Shown: one piece after another, positions 13,140-24,855 of the stretch
How positions within the stretch are numbered: the stretch's first letter is position 1
How the letters are laid out: every line of letters starts with the position of its first letter
NCBI RefSeq assembly: GCF_030445035.2
Contig: NC_080677.1
Coordinates: 7,688,001 to 7,752,000 of the forward strand
DNA from: Dasypus novemcinctus
Taxonomy: Eukaryota; Chordata; Mammalia; Cingulata; Dasypodidae
Direction: 5' to 3'
DNA length: 64,000 nt
The notes under the pieces: generated by a model
What the model saw: only the letters and a program-made list of their open reading frames with translations
Told to the model about the DNA's origin: nothing
Databases searched by the model: none
Made by a program: the position numbers and the translations under genes

Positions 13140-14480
13140 CACTGGTAGGAGATACATATTGGCACAACCATGATGGGAGGCAGATGAGAGAGAGTTTCAA
13201 AATTGTAAATGTGCATACTCTGACTCACAGATTGCCATTCAATGAATTTTTCATGAGAAAACAATTGGGCAAAGGTCTAAGATACTACCAAAAAAGTTAC
13301 TTAATTCAACATTGTTTCAAACTCAAAAACAATTGCAATCAAATCACCAATCAACAAGAAGTAGATGCTTCATCATATTGAGTGAAATACTTACCGACTT
13401 TTAAAGAAAATGTAGATAGATAAAATTTACTGACATAGATACAGTGGTCAGAGTTGGAATGTTTGAACTAGTGATTTGGGAAGTCGTGCTCTCTCTGTCG
13501 AGTCTGGTAAGCAGAAGGAAGGCTACAGCTGAAGGGAGAAGGTCACAAGAGGTGAGAGGACAAGGAGATGGAACCCCAGGTTGTTCAATATGCTGTCTAC
13601 AGGGACACTGGAACCATCCAAGGGGACTGCAGGAAGGCAGGAAGAGGAGGCCCCAGAGAGTTCACTCTTTCCCGGTTACCTTCTACACTGAGTAAATCGG
13701 AAGATGAACTGGAAGACTTTTCTAACTTCAAAATGATTATAAAATATAACTGGGGAATAAACATGTTCCAAAAGCAAAGAAAATTCTGAAGAAAATGAAG
13801 GGTTGTAAAACTCTCAATCCTATCAAATATTAGGACATAGCTTGAAGTAGGAATGCTTTAAAGAAAAAAGTTGATGCAAAAACAGAAATGTAGCTCCTTG
13901 AAATAAGTCCAAATGTAGACTGTACTATGTTTCAAAATATATGATAAAATAACTTTTTCAGTGTAACCAAAAAAGGAAGAGTCATTCACCAATGGTCTTA
14001 GGCCACCTGAATGGTCATTTGGATTTTTAATTTAAATTAATTAATTAGGGCCTTAAACAATATTCAAAATTACAATCTAAGCAGATTAAAGTCTAAAATA
14101 GAGTAAATTTAATCCTAGGAAAGCTAGAAGAGAGTAGAATATTGATCAAATTTATAAATAAATTAGGTAAAAGTCTCTCAGTTTTGATGAAAGAATTAAG
14201 TATTAAAAGAGCATGATGAATGCAGTCTTCTTCCAAATATTTAGAAAATAGATGATAATAGAGAAATAGATGATAAATAGATGGATGGAGGGAGGGATGC
14301 ACAGAAAGATAGATAGAATGATATAGCAATTGTGGCAAAATGTTAAAAGTTGGTAAATCTGGGTATCAGGAGTATATTGGAGTTCTTTTATATTGTTTTT
14401 GTATTATTTTTGCAATTTTCCTGTAAGTTTGAAATTATTTCAAAATAAGTTTTAAAATAATAACAAATAATTTTAAATAA
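13140..14480 (+). mobile_element. Old L1 relic, ORF2 end and 3' end
   Basis: 13190-13380 resembles the very end of an old L1 ORF2 ('gcatactctgactcacag', 'caacattgtttcaaactc'). 14340-14470 resembles an old L1 3' terminus ('ttttgcaattttcctgtaag' then 'tttgaaattatttcaaaat'). The intervening sequence (13450-14250) is mostly unassigned, with a GATA-type microsatellite near 14255-14320. Confidence 0.45.
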
Positions 14481-15059
14481 TAATAATTCTGTTGTAAGAT
14501 TAAAAAAGAAACTTTAAAGAAAAGAAACAGATGTTATAATACACAAATTAAATTTGAAAAATAAAAATAAGGAAAAAGAAAAAGAAAAGAGAGCAACTAA
14601 CTGGGAAAATACCTGTTATACATATGGCAAGGTGTAAACAAAACACAAAAGAAGATCACCAGGTCTCTAATTACAAAATTGGAAACAAATTTAATGGAAA
14701 TTTATGTCAGGGAAAATATATACGAAAGAAATATTCATTCTTACAAACACTCCTCAAAATATAAAATTAATAAGACTTCATATACCATTTTCCATCTACT
14801 ACATTTGCAAGCGCAGACACCCACTCCCCCACCTGCTTAGGTGACCGTAATTTGGCATTATTTGGCCCCATCGTTTGGCATCACTTTGAATTTCAGCTCC
14901 CTTTGAGAAAGGAGGCTGTCAGCATGGTGCATGAACCTTAGAGATGGTGAGTAACGTGCTTTCCGTTCTGATTCAGTCAAGTTATTCTTAAGAGTTTTTT
15001 CTATGATAGCCATTCCTTAAACAAGCTGGTAGGTCCAGCATGAAGGAAATAGCTTGAAA
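14481..15059. other. AT-rich sequence, nothing recognised
   Basis: This is A-rich DNA without a usable open frame or a repeat that I can name. Confidence 0.35.
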
Positions 15060-15215
15060 GGGAAGGATCTACCACACTGATGAAAGAAGTTGTTGATGTG
15101 GCGGGAGTGGGGGGTGTGGGGAGTGGGGTATAGGGGAGTCGCTTATATTTTTTAATGTAACATTTTGTGTGATCTATGTATCTTTTTAAAAAGATAATAA
15201 AAAAAGATACGGACT
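15060..15215 (+). mobile_element. L1 3'-end fragment
   Basis: The sequence 'ccacactgatgaaagaag', a G-rich run with 'tataggggagtcgcttatat', 'aatgtaacattttgtgtgat' and a short A-rich tail match the last 150 bases of the L1 3' UTR copies at 9780 and 21728. The copy is extremely truncated. Confidence 0.75.
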
Positions 15216-15694
15216 CCAGTCAGAAGGAAGATGTTGATGATATTCTCTCATGCACATATTTGGTGTATTTGAAATAGTAAAGCCTTTTTAAAAATTTTTT
15301 TAAAAAGGGAATGATCTATCAAAAGGCTGATGTGTTAGGGTGATTGTGATACCATGGGACAAAAGGACAGCTCCTGCGGCAGCAGTGCTTCCCTCCCACC
15401 TGGTGTCTGGGACTAGACAGAGTGTTTTCATCAAACCTCAAGTTTCAGCTAGCGAAGGCATCAGAGGCCACCACGTGGTGACGCTTGAGGGTCGGCAGTT
15501 CCCGGCCAGACGGGAGTCAGTGAAGGATACGGAGGTGACAACCTCCATCCCTCGCATGTGCAAGGCGGAGTTCCCTAATTCGCATGGTAGCATTTCGTCC
15601 TAGCTCACCCTCCCTAGTCTTCAGGAAATAAATTCAACTAGGGTGTGTGTGTTTTCCAGTGCTGTTTGCTCCAGGAAACTGGGAGAGAGTGCCC
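15216..15694. other. Unique sequence, nothing recognised
   Basis: An 87-codon plus-strand frame (15340-15603) exists but shows no recognisable domain or splice signals. I leave it unannotated. Confidence 0.35.
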
Positions 15695-15850
15695 TGATGC
15701 TCTGCAGGCCTGGGCTTTGAGTCAGGGCCCTCGCTCCCGTGACTGAGCCTGGGCAGGGCACCTGCTCTCCCGGGTCTCAGCTTCCTCTTCTGTGAAATGG
15801 GAATTCTACGTCCTGTAACACAGGATTGTGGGGAAGACCAAACAAGACTG
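15695..15850 (+). repeat. MIR SINE relic
   Basis: The order 'gcctgggctttgagtcagg', 'gagcctgggcagggcacc', 'ctcagcttcctcttctgtg', 'aaatgggaattctacg' is the sense MIR core, including the phrase that in consensus reads 'tcagtttcctcatctgtaa'. Confidence 0.65.
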
Positions 15851-17879
15851 GTCTAAGGAAGCTAGCGATCTCCTTGGACAGAGGCCTCTGACACGGAGCT
15901 CCGGACAGATGGGATAAAGGCACAAGCCAATGGAAGCGAGTGCAGCGGCCAAGGTTGCCCTCTTGGGGTCCACTAAGAGGACAGCAGCCCTCCCGTTTTC
16001 ACTGTCGTTTGGCCCTTCTTGTCCTGGCTCTCAGCTATGATCCCATCTACCAGGACCTGGGAAAGAGGTGGGTGTCAGGGCCACGCCTTCTTGCCTCTTC
16101 CCTCTCCTCCATAAGGAAGGGTTATTTCCCAAGAGGGTGCTTGGTTCCTTTTGTAGCCAGACTCTTGTCGCCTGGCCCTCAAGTCCTCTGAGATGGCCGG
16201 TAAGTGGAGACGCTAGAATAACTGGCGAGATGCTCTTTGGAGCTCCAGCTTCACAACGGGAAGATCTGACGGGTGCTGCTGGGCAGTCAGGCAGGCCGGC
16301 TGTGCCTGCACCCACGGGCAGCCCCTGGTGGACCTGAGGCAGGGCTGGGCCCTGGGCGAGCCTTCTCACACGTCCTATGGGGGCACGCAGCCCGCAGGCA
16401 GCCAGGTAACAGAACATTCCCGTGGGGAGGGAGCAGAGGGAGGAAGAGGCCAAGCAAATGGCAAACCCAGTTGCCCTTGGCCAAACGCTGCCTTGAAAAG
16501 TGGCCCTTGGAGCCCCACAAGACAAAGGTGCCCGTCAATCTTCCTGGTTCCCAAACAAACAGCCTTGGCGCCAACATGAAAACAAGCCTCGAGGTGGCTG
16601 TTCCCTCTGGTTTCGGGGGATACTGTTACTACAAGTTTTTGTTGGTTTTTGTTTTTAAAAAAGAACCTTCCTTGTCATTGAAAACCCCAGGCCAATCTGG
16701 GCCAAAGTAAATAATTGGATTGGGGGAACCCCAGGCTTTTCCAGCGAGACCGACATTTACAAGTAAGAAAGAAAAGCCTCTGAGGAAAGAAGTGGCCCTT
16801 TATTTTACACAGAAGCCACGCAAATCCACCATCAGAGATAAAATCTCCCAGACCCAACGTCTTGATGATCCAGCAATTTCCCACCCCCTCTACACCTGGT
16901 ACAGTGGTAATAATTTCAGCAAAATGCAATTTAGGGAGACTTTTTTTTTCCCTTCTCATTCTACCAAACAATCAAATTAGGAAATGAGAAATTGGATGCC
17001 TGGTTTTGAAAATCAAGTAGGTTTTCCATACCTTTAAAAGACTTGATATCTTTAAGCTCTTAAACCCAGGCAAAGTTGCTGATAGCTGAATGCAATTCTG
17101 AAAAACACTTTCTTCCTACAAGGAATTCCCCCATTGTCCTTCAAAGTTGATTTTAGCTGTGATTGTTTATTTAATCACTAGTGTTTTGAGAGAAAGCCTG
17201 GAAGGAAAATGACCCTAAAGTTAAAAGATTAGCTGCAAATTAAGATGACTCAAAATGAAAGACTATTGAATGATTTTCCATGATGGACTCACCATGTCTA
17301 TGAACGGGAAATAAGTGAACCAACCCAAAACAGCCTAGTGTTATGCCAGCACCATTCTCTAAGGATACAAAGGGTGTTTGCTTTGGAATAATTTGCCTGC
17401 TGAGCTTTTCCGAGACCCCTGCTACGACAAGCCTAGACACTACGACAAGCCTAGACACACCTGCGTGACCGCTGCTTAATTCACCTGGGCCGAGCTTCAG
17501 CACGGTCTGACCCGACAAGCCATCCAGCCAACAAGGACCCTGTGCTCCCAGCTCTAATAGCGAGCGGGAAGATAATCACCTTTGTCTTAGCTAGCCAAAC
17601 AGAAGTTGGATTATTTCCCAACTTTATTAGAGGCCGGCCAGGTTGGAGCTTCTCGTTAGCATCAGAAGCCGAGATTCAGTTCCAGCCAGAGAGAAAGCAG
17701 GTCCTCCCAGCTGTCCAAGTGGTGTTGCCCCAGAAAATGTATGGTTTCCATTTAACTGTCGGAAATACTGAAAACAGTTCAGGATCCCTGAGCCGCCCCC
17801 CTCCCCATCCCTCCCTCCCAATCTTGTTCCACGGAGTCTGGCCTTGAGAACGGAGGTTTCCTGGGGTGTCTTGAGTTTG
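15851..17879. other. Unique intergenic block
   Basis: Two kilobases hold no recognisable repeat. Overlapping open frames on both strands at 15940-16710 reflect G+C-rich composition rather than a gene; none has a known domain. AT-rich stretches near 17000-17250 look non-coding. The block lies in the ABCA13 first intron as inferred from the gene's orientation. Confidence 0.4.
17423..17458 (+). repeat. Perfect tandem duplication of an 18-mer
   Basis: The unit 'tacgacaagcctagacac' occurs twice without a gap and without a mismatch. The unit does not continue on either side. It looks like a single replication-slippage event. Confidence 0.95.
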
Positions 17880-18330
17880 CTACAGGCTGCCCAGGCAACA
17901 GACCAGAAAGGGTTGGCTTCTGCAATGGGGGATTCACTGACTTAGAAGCTTACAGACCTGAGGCTGTGAAACTGTCCACATCCAGGCTTCATCAGGCGCA
18001 GCTCTCCCCCTGAAGATCCACTGGGCTCTGCCATGTGGCAGGGCACGACGGTGGCACCTGCCCGCCTCTGCGTCCTCCTCGGGGCTCCGCTGCTTTCCGC
18101 TACCTTGGCTTTCTCTCTGCTCCTGTGGCTTTCTCTCTCCCGGTTTCTGTTGCTTTCAGCTTCTGGCTTCTCGGAGTTTGCCTCTCAGCTTCTGGGCACT
18201 GCTCTCGTGTGGCTGTGGCCTGTTTCCTCTGCCCAGAAGGCCTCATTCCCTGCCGACTGGTGAGGATGCAGGAGGCCCCACACCCGCTCCCAGAGGCCAC
18301 GGCCCAGCACGGGGAGCCCCTCAGCATCCG
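17880..18330 (-). mobile_element. Possible LTR (MaLR-like) relic
   Basis: The plus strand reads 'gggttggcttctgcaatg', 'tctgccatgtggcagggc' and pyrimidine-rich 'tggctttctctctgctcc'. This resembles the antisense of the LTR at 37004-37430. It is diverged, and the borders are uncertain. Confidence 0.35.
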
Positions 18331-19325
18331 TTAAGAGCAAGCACGCCAAGGGACGGGCGCTGGGGGACACCAGGCCTGCCCCGTGGAGCCCAGCAGGGGC
18401 CACAGGTTCTGCCCAATGCCGCAGCCACAGCCCGGGGCACCTCTGCAGGGCCTGAGCAGGGCCTTGCACCTGGCATAGGTGATCTCAAGAGAGGCCCTCC
18501 TGAAGCACCAGGGAAGCGCCAGGGGCCGGGACCTCCCACACCGACAGGGATACCTACAGGCTCCAGGGGTAGACTCCTCCGTGCATAGAAGGCGCAGCCT
18601 CACCCACCAGTGTGCGCCCTGAAAAGGCCTGCCCACCCTCAGCACTTGCTTAGGAGGGTCCCGCTTCTGCTGCGGGGAGACTCAGCCAGGCCCTTGCAAT
18701 GGGCTCTGGCAGAGCGGGAGCCCCTCCAGCTGCCCCCCGCTCAGAGTCGGGGCCCAGGAGAGGGAGGCAGGAGGCGCCAGGTCATGGTCTAATTCCCCCG
18801 TGCCCAATAGAGACGCTAAGCCCACTCTTAGGAGGCCTCGTCCGGGCGAATCTCTCTTCTTTGCCTCGGTGGCTTAAGCAGCTGCTTTCTTGTGGGTGAA
18901 TGGTGGCACTTGACGCCCAAGTCCCAGGAAGAGCTATGCTATTTGGCAACCCAAAATGCAACTGAGCTAACCTGAAGAGGGGCGCTCCCCAGGCCCAGCT
19001 GTGGGGACCACCCCGGGCTGGGGCTGCTGCTGCACCCCAAGTGCAGGCAGTGGGAGACCCTCGTTTTCATTTAATGGTAGGAAATCTAGCAGGGCAGAGT
19101 GGAATTCCAAATTACAGAGTATCAGTAAATGCACCTCAACTGCCCCTTTCAGCATGAGGATTCTGTGCCAAAGCTTTTTAAGCTTCATTGTTTCATAAAA
19201 GAAATCACAGGTCATTATATCTGTAACCCTCTTTATCAACACTTTCAGTGGCAGCCTGTGAGTGGTTGGCATGGGTAATGTTTGAACACCTTAAGTTTCT
19301 GTTTTTATCTAATATAAAACTTTTC
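18331..19325. other. G+C-rich unique sequence
   Basis: This is a G+C-rich block (18300-18900) with long open frames on both strands, as expected from composition. No domain, splice pattern or codon-conserved gene is recognised. Confidence 0.4.
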
Positions 19326-19329
19326 TGCT

Positions 19330-19530
19330 ATAAAAACACACACAGAGGTACTGAGAGGCAAGTGCTGTGGGGTATGGGGTGCTTCTTTTTGGAATCATGA
19401 ACATGGTCTAAAATTGATTGTGGTGATAAACGCACAACTTGACCATTGTACTAAAAGCCATTGATTGTATAGCTTGGACAGATTGTATGGTATATGAATA
19501 TATTTCAGTAAAACTGCTTTCGCCCACACA
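19330..19530 (+). mobile_element. Old L1 3'-end fragment
   Basis: The sequence 'ctaaaattgattgtggtgat' is followed by 'gcacaactt', 'aaagccattgattgtatag' and a terminal 'gtaaaactgctttc'. This is the conserved 3' terminus of old mammalian L1. A sister copy sits at 25965-26135. Confidence 0.65.
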
Positions 19531-21727
19531 CACATTTACAACTCTGGCATGTTGTCAGGAACCATCCTCCAGCTCTTAAAACCTAAGAAGTTAGTCACCC
19601 GACCTTTGACCCCCAAAGCTGGCTATCCCCCTTAATAGACCCGAATCGCAAATCTGGCAACAAACGATACGTGAGCTGTAAGTTGACACTATATAAAGCC
19701 ACACATACACACACAAACTCAACCTCTTTAAGCCCTAAGCAATTTCCAAGAGAAATAAGAATGCCTTTACTTCGGGATTTAATAAATATAATTTTCGCAA
19801 TTTCAGAAAAAACAGAAATTTTGGCTAGCATGTTAATTTTTTCCAGAAGGAAATTATTCTTTCACACCAAATTAGACTTTTTTTTTCCTGAATTAAGTAG
19901 TGAACGAAAACCTCAAAGAAATGTGAGGTTCTTTTATTTTAGAAAAGGAGAACACACACATATACTCAAAAATCTAAGATTTGTGATAGTTGAAGCTAAA
20001 GCTACTCAACAAATAGAGAATTTCTTTACATGTTAAAAATAAAAGAGATTCCCAAGACTGTGTTTTTAGGGACGAGGACCTCAGACAGATTGCTAAGAGG
20101 TAGATAAACCTGGGGTGGGGTGGGGTCACTGGGCTTTCTCTAATGGGGGCGTTTGAACTTGGCCATGGGCAGAGTAGAGAAGACTGACCCAGCCAGGACA
20201 ACTAGCTGTGGAGATACCAGAATCCTGTGTCTAGGAGCTCAGGTCCCCTTTTTTCCCACCTCTATGGCCATCTAAAATGAGAACACGGTGCTTTCTCTAT
20301 GGGGAGGGATCTAGAATCAGTTCTGGGGTGGTGTGAATGGACTCCTAGAAAGTGGTGCAGGGCACCCCTCTTTCCTTCAGCCTCTCCCATCCCATGGCTA
20401 GAAGCAGACCAGGGCTTTTAGGAGAGTGTGATGTCTCACGCAGCGTGGCACATAGTGGCTTGCATTAACCTAGGCTTCAAGCTCCCTCAACTACTCCTAG
20501 CCTTCAGGAAAAGCTGGCCAAGCCTTTGGGGTCCTGCCCCAAGGGAGAGGGGGCAGGCAAAAGGGGCAAGACACAGACCAGAGCTCAAGATTTCAACAAC
20601 TCAGGGGAGTGGAGGCAGCGGGCATTGAAGGAAAGACGGATGCTCCATGATTTGAGGGCGGGGCTGGGGCCGCTAGGCTGTGCATTACAGGCTCAGCCGC
20701 TCCATCCACTATCAAAATACAGGGTCAACCCCCAGGGCTCCACGTAGCCGGCACCCGATGGACGTTGTTTTCCTTTCTTTACTTATTGCTGTTATTGGAT
20801 ATTTTTAAACCAGAAGCAATAAATCAGATTGATTTATATAAAAATGAATTTATAATTTCATGTGGAAAAGGGTGGCTCACAAGCAGTGGCTATTTGCTCA
20901 GAACACGTCCACACAACGGGGTCTGCAAATGGCTTCAGACCTGCTGACCAGCAACACGAGAAGATCGACCAAAAGCACTGAGGGGTCCGATCTTCTGACC
21001 CAGGGCCAAACTCCAGGAAATCGATTCAAGAGAAAGAAGCTGCTAGAGCATATAACCTCATGCATAAAGATGTTACTCATAACAGTGTGAGGTGGAAAGA
21101 ACCTTAAAGTCAGCATGAGGAAATGGCTGGAGAAAGTCTGTGTATTCAACAGATGATCTACTACACAATAAAGCCATTAAACATGAAACACCTGCCTTCA
21201 ATAGTGTACTCATCTTACAAATACTGCTTGGTTTTTATACACTAAATAAAAATGTATCTGAGGGTTTTTATCACTCAGTCAAACTGGTTATCCCACAGAC
21301 TATGCTGGCACTCTGTTTCCACAGTAGGAAGCTATTGTGGGAAAATGAAGAATTTAAAGACTATTCCCAAAGAATAGGAAGAACCTGAGAAAGGAGGTCA
21401 GTTTAAAGACCTCACCCAAAGGGATGTCCCCTCAGTCTTTCCAGTACAGTAGCATTCACAGATGCAAACATATTCACTCTGAACCCCTGGGGTTCTGTTC
21501 TAAGCCAGCTGCACAATCCAGAGGTGCAGAACCCCTCCCCCTAGCTAGCCTTGCCCCTCGTCCCACTGGTTTATCTCCCACCTGAACAAGGCCACCCATT
21601 CCTGCCCATCTCCAGGACCACAACCAAGTAAGAATGACAGCTGCCACTCCAGGCCACATGATGTGCACGGGCTCATCTCATCCTCCCAAATATCTCATTT
21701 CCTAGAGAGAAGAACCAAGTTTAACAG
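19531..21727. other. Mostly unique sequence
   Basis: No gene is recognised. The stretch 20810-21190 has weak L1-like wording near its end ('ctactacacaataaagccat') but is too diverged to call. Confidence 0.35.
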
Positions 21728-22352
21728 GGAGATGAGACGGTCAACCACACCAGGGAACCAAGAGAGTCTACAACTGCAAGCTGGAGAATTGCATCCATCA
21801 GCCATGTGGGATCTAAGTCCCCTCTTGATTTAGAGGTGGAGTGGACATCACCATCCCAGGGTCCACAGGACGGAGGAATAAAATATGGATTAGAGTGGAC
21901 TTACTGGTGTTCTACTATAGAACTATTGTGACTCTAGCAGTGGAAGAAATTTTATCATTGATGTGGAGACAGTGGCCACGGGAGTTGCTGAGGGCAGGGA
22001 GAGGGAAGAAGAGATGAGATGTGGGGGCATTTTCAGGACTTGGAGTTGTCCTAAATGATATTGCAGGGACAGACGCTGGACATTTTATATCCTGCCATAA
22101 CCCACTGAATGGACTGAGGGAGAGTGTAAACTACAATGTAAACTACAATCCACGCAGTGCAGCAGTGCTCCAAAATGTATTCACCAAATGCGATGAACGT
22201 GCCACACTGATGAAAGAATGTGGTGATGTGGGAGGAGTGGAGGGGGTGAGGGTGGGGAGTGGAGGTATATAGGATCCTCTTATATTTTTTAATATAACAT
22301 TTTGTATGATCTTTGCTTCTTTTAAAAAAATAAGTAAAATCTATTGAAAAAA
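21728..22352 (+). mobile_element. L1 3' UTR fragment
   Basis: It shares landmarks with the copy at 9780: 'caaccacaccagggaacc', 'catcagccatgtgggatct', 'gggagttgctgagggcagg', 'ttcaccaaatgcgatgaac' and 'ttaatataacattttgtatg', ending in an A-rich tail. The copy is 5'-truncated. Confidence 0.85.
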
Positions 22353-22599
22353 AAACAGTTTACATTCCTAAACAAGAAAGTGACAGGGCTGAGTGCCACC
22401 CCGGCAGACCTATCAGCAGGCTTTTGCTAATAGCAGTGCTGCCACAGGTAACCAGGTACATCTGCAGGCTGAATCCCGGAAGCAGTTTCCTTAAGGATTT
22501 CGTGGTCGATCCCACTGCTTTCTCTGTTGGGGCACACTTCTGTCTTGTTCATGCAGCATCCAGCCACACCGCAGACAGGCAGGAAGTGCTGTGTTCCTC

Positions 22600-22860
22600 C
22601 CTCCCCTCCCTCATTCACCTGATATCCCCCGAACACCCCTGCATGTCAGGCGCTGATCTGGGGCTGCGAGGTATACAGGTGAACAAAAAAGGGGCAATTC
22701 CCTGACCTCCCAAATTGCACCTTCTAACAGAGGATCTAGAGGCAGTGAACAAGCAAATCTGTCGTATGTTAGAAAGTGATAAATACCAAAGCGAAAAGAA
22801 GGCAAAGAAGGGTGGGTTGTAAGAGTTACAATTTTAAATAAGTGGTCATCAAATAAATAA
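22600..22860 (+). repeat. Ancient interspersed repeat
   Basis: The order 'catgtcaggcgctgatctgg', 'aggtgaacaaaaaa', 'cagtgaacaagcaa', 'gttagaaagtgataaatacc' and 'gagttacaattttaaata' follows an old mammalian repeat found also at 11855 and 12990. This is the longest copy here. I do not assign a family name. Confidence 0.5.
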
Positions 22861-23298
22861 ATGAATAAAATACTTCTGATGAGGATGGTTATCTTAGTAG
22901 CACGAAAAGGCGCGTAAATTTCCAGCCAACCCCCGTGTCCTACAGTAAGGGGCAGGCAGCCACGGTGCTTCCCCCACTGAGCCGCTCTCAGGTTTAACTG
23001 GGTTGGTACACAAAAAACAGAAAGCACAGTGCCTGGGAAACTAACTTCCACCTATAACTTCCTTTTGTGGGAAAACAGGCTGAGTCCCGAAAACAAACAT
23101 ACGAGTCAATAACATACACTCTTCGTAAGTTGAAAGACATGTGGGCGGACAACAGTTTGCACAGAGGATAAATCTCACTTGATAATTCTTGATTTTTAAA
23201 AAGATTAGATTTTAAAGGAAACCAAAGAGCCATTATGTGGACCTGAAAACTTTCGTACAATCAAGTTTCCAACTAAAATCAATCTGATCCTAAAGACA

Positions 23299-23423
23299 GA
23301 AGGCAGGCAGGAAGGCAGGAAGGAGGGAAGGGAAGGAGGGAAGGAGAAAGAGAGAGAGAAGGAAAAAGGGAAGGTGAAAGGGAGGGGCGAGGGGAGGGGG
23401 AGAGGAAGGGGGAGGGAAGAAAT
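23299..23423 (+). repeat. Polypurine (GGAA/GGGA)n tract
   Basis: About 125 bases are almost pure purine on the plus strand, with GGAAGG, GAGA and GGGGA motifs. It is a low-complexity microsatellite able to form triplex or slipped structures. It lies about 0.85 kb inside the first ABCA13 intron. Confidence 0.9.
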
Positions 23424-24259
23424 CTTCCTTAACACTTATTTTATTTTAAGGACGAGAGAATATGCTGGATATGACAACGCAGCACAATTATATTCCATGT
23501 CACTTACTGAATTTCTTCAAACAGAAAATTTTGTCAGCAGAAAATATATCCATAGGTGGTATGGACTTTAAAATCAGAAATAATGTACATCTATCACTGC
23601 AGACCTACTTCGACTGCAAATGACATCTCTAGATGTTGATTTTCATCTAGTGGCATTAGGAATAAAGGACAGCTCATCCTACGAATACACAGCTGATTTC
23701 TCCTTTGTTAAAATACATGCTTCCATGGTATTTGCACAGTATCAGTGCGAGTTTGGTTGGAGCCACTGTGATCCGCTTAGGGCATCCGGGGCGATGTATT
23801 TTGGGTATAACTCCAGAAAGACATGAATGCCCCTAAAGATTGACCTCAAAGGATAATCCTGAGGAGCTGTGCCACACCTACACTTGGCTACACACGTTTT
23901 GCCACCTCAGTCTCCAGAGTCGGTCCATGTAATATTTTGTTTACTCGTTAATTGCACTTGATACCTTGTCCCTTAAAGCAAAGACGCCTGACCCATTTTC
24001 ACCACAAATGTCCAAAACACCACTTAGAGTTCAAATCCCACCTGCTGTCGTTTTTAGATCTTTTTTTTTTAACTAACCCTTGCTGACAAGATTCTACAGG
24101 CCTGATGCCAAGCTTTGGCCCTCTGAGCGGCTTCTGACTTTAAATAATCCACCTCCACACAGCACCCGCCCTGGACGTCTGCACCTGCCCCAAGGCAGGG
24201 AAGAGTAGACCAGTGTCTCTCCACCGCCTCCTCCCCGTCCTCGAGGACGTTGCACTCAC

Positions 24260-24328
24260 CGGCTGCCTCAGGCGGCAGAGCCAGTTCTTCCAGAAGAGAG
24301 CTTGGAACTGGCGCCCAGCGCGGCCCAT
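24260..24328 (-). CDS. ABCA13: ABCA13, first coding exon (partial gene)
   Basis: The minus strand opens at ATG (24328-24326) and encodes 23 residues ending exactly at a GTGAGT donor (24259-24254). The peptide starts MGRAGRQFQ and contains [11 protein letters not shown]. From memory, human ABCA13 starts MGHAGCQFK and has [11 protein letters not shown] at the same spacing, so the exon has the same length and boundary. ABCA13 is a giant ABC-A family lipid-transport-type membrane protein of about 5,000 residues. This segment is the short cytosolic N terminus just before the first membrane helix, and the aromatic and basic 'LxWKNW' motif is typical of ABCA proteins. Exon 2, which should begin with the first membrane helix, is not seen to the left, so the remainder lies outside the window. 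The order with UPP1 upstream in the same orientation supports the call. Confidence 0.9.
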
Positions 24329-24377
24329 GCCCGCGGCTTCCCGGGTCCCGGTCGGGAAGGCAGCGGAGGCTCAGGGC

Positions 24378-24383
24378 TTTTAT
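24378..24383 (-). promoter_or_regulatory. TATA-like box upstream of ABCA13
   Basis: The minus strand reads 'cagataaaagccc' here, with the ATAAAA core about 50 bases upstream of the start codon. A start site 25-30 bases downstream would give a leader of only about 25 bases. The overlapping AGATAA also matches a GATA-factor site. This is inferred from position and motif only. Confidence 0.5.
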
Positions 24384-24855
24384 CTGCTGGCCTTGGCCAG
24401 AGCACGCCAGGCTATTGTCAGTTCTCACAAAAGCCAGTGATGTAAGAGAGATTACTGGAGACTGGATCAAAGAGGAATCAGATATCCCCTCTTGTCCTGG
24501 GTCTGCTGGGAAATCTTATCTCAGGAGGGGGCGCAGTGAGCCGGAGCTGCCAGGCGGCCCTCCCTTTCCTTGGCACCGCAGAGCCCGCCCTGACACACAC
24601 ACACCCCTCAGGTGTGTGCCCAGGTAGGCGACGCCCCACTGAGCAGCACTCCCCTCGGACGGACTCACTCCTCTCTCCCGATCGCTCAGCGATGGGACTA
24701 ACTGACCCACAGATTTCCATTTCAGGGGTCGCACCTGGAATTGGGAGGAGGAGGGACTCGGTCACTGGAAGAGAGTGGAGGCTTGGGTCAAGGTCCACTC
24801 TGCTCCCCCACTTATACCCCTCTGTCACCACGCACCCCGAAGGAGCCATGGTTTC
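24384..24855. promoter_or_regulatory. ABCA13 proximal upstream region
   Basis: This is G+C-rich, CpG-containing sequence directly upstream of the inferred ABCA13 start. It includes a short (AC)n at about 24594-24606 and a second GATA-type 'cttatctcagg' near 24517. It ends at an L1 insertion. Open frames here are on both strands and carry no known domain. Confidence 0.4.

Larger units (their letters stand above)
22353..24259. other. ABCA13 first-intron start, mostly unique
   Basis: This stretch lies immediately downstream of the ABCA13 first exon on the minus strand. It holds the ancient repeat at 22600-22860 and the purine tract at 23299-23423. I searched both strands by eye for a second ABCA13 exon and saw none. 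Confidence 0.45.

Noticed and set aside
15340..15603. 87-codon plus-strand frame considered as a small gene
   Set aside because: No start context, homologue or conservation evidence available from sequence alone.
16031..16710. Frames of 145-164 codons on both strands
   Set aside because: Explained by base composition; no splice structure or family match.
1..24000. Search for ABCA13 exon 2 (first membrane helix) on the minus strand
   Set aside because: No segment with the expected hydrophobic sequence between splice sites was found; it is probably outside the window.
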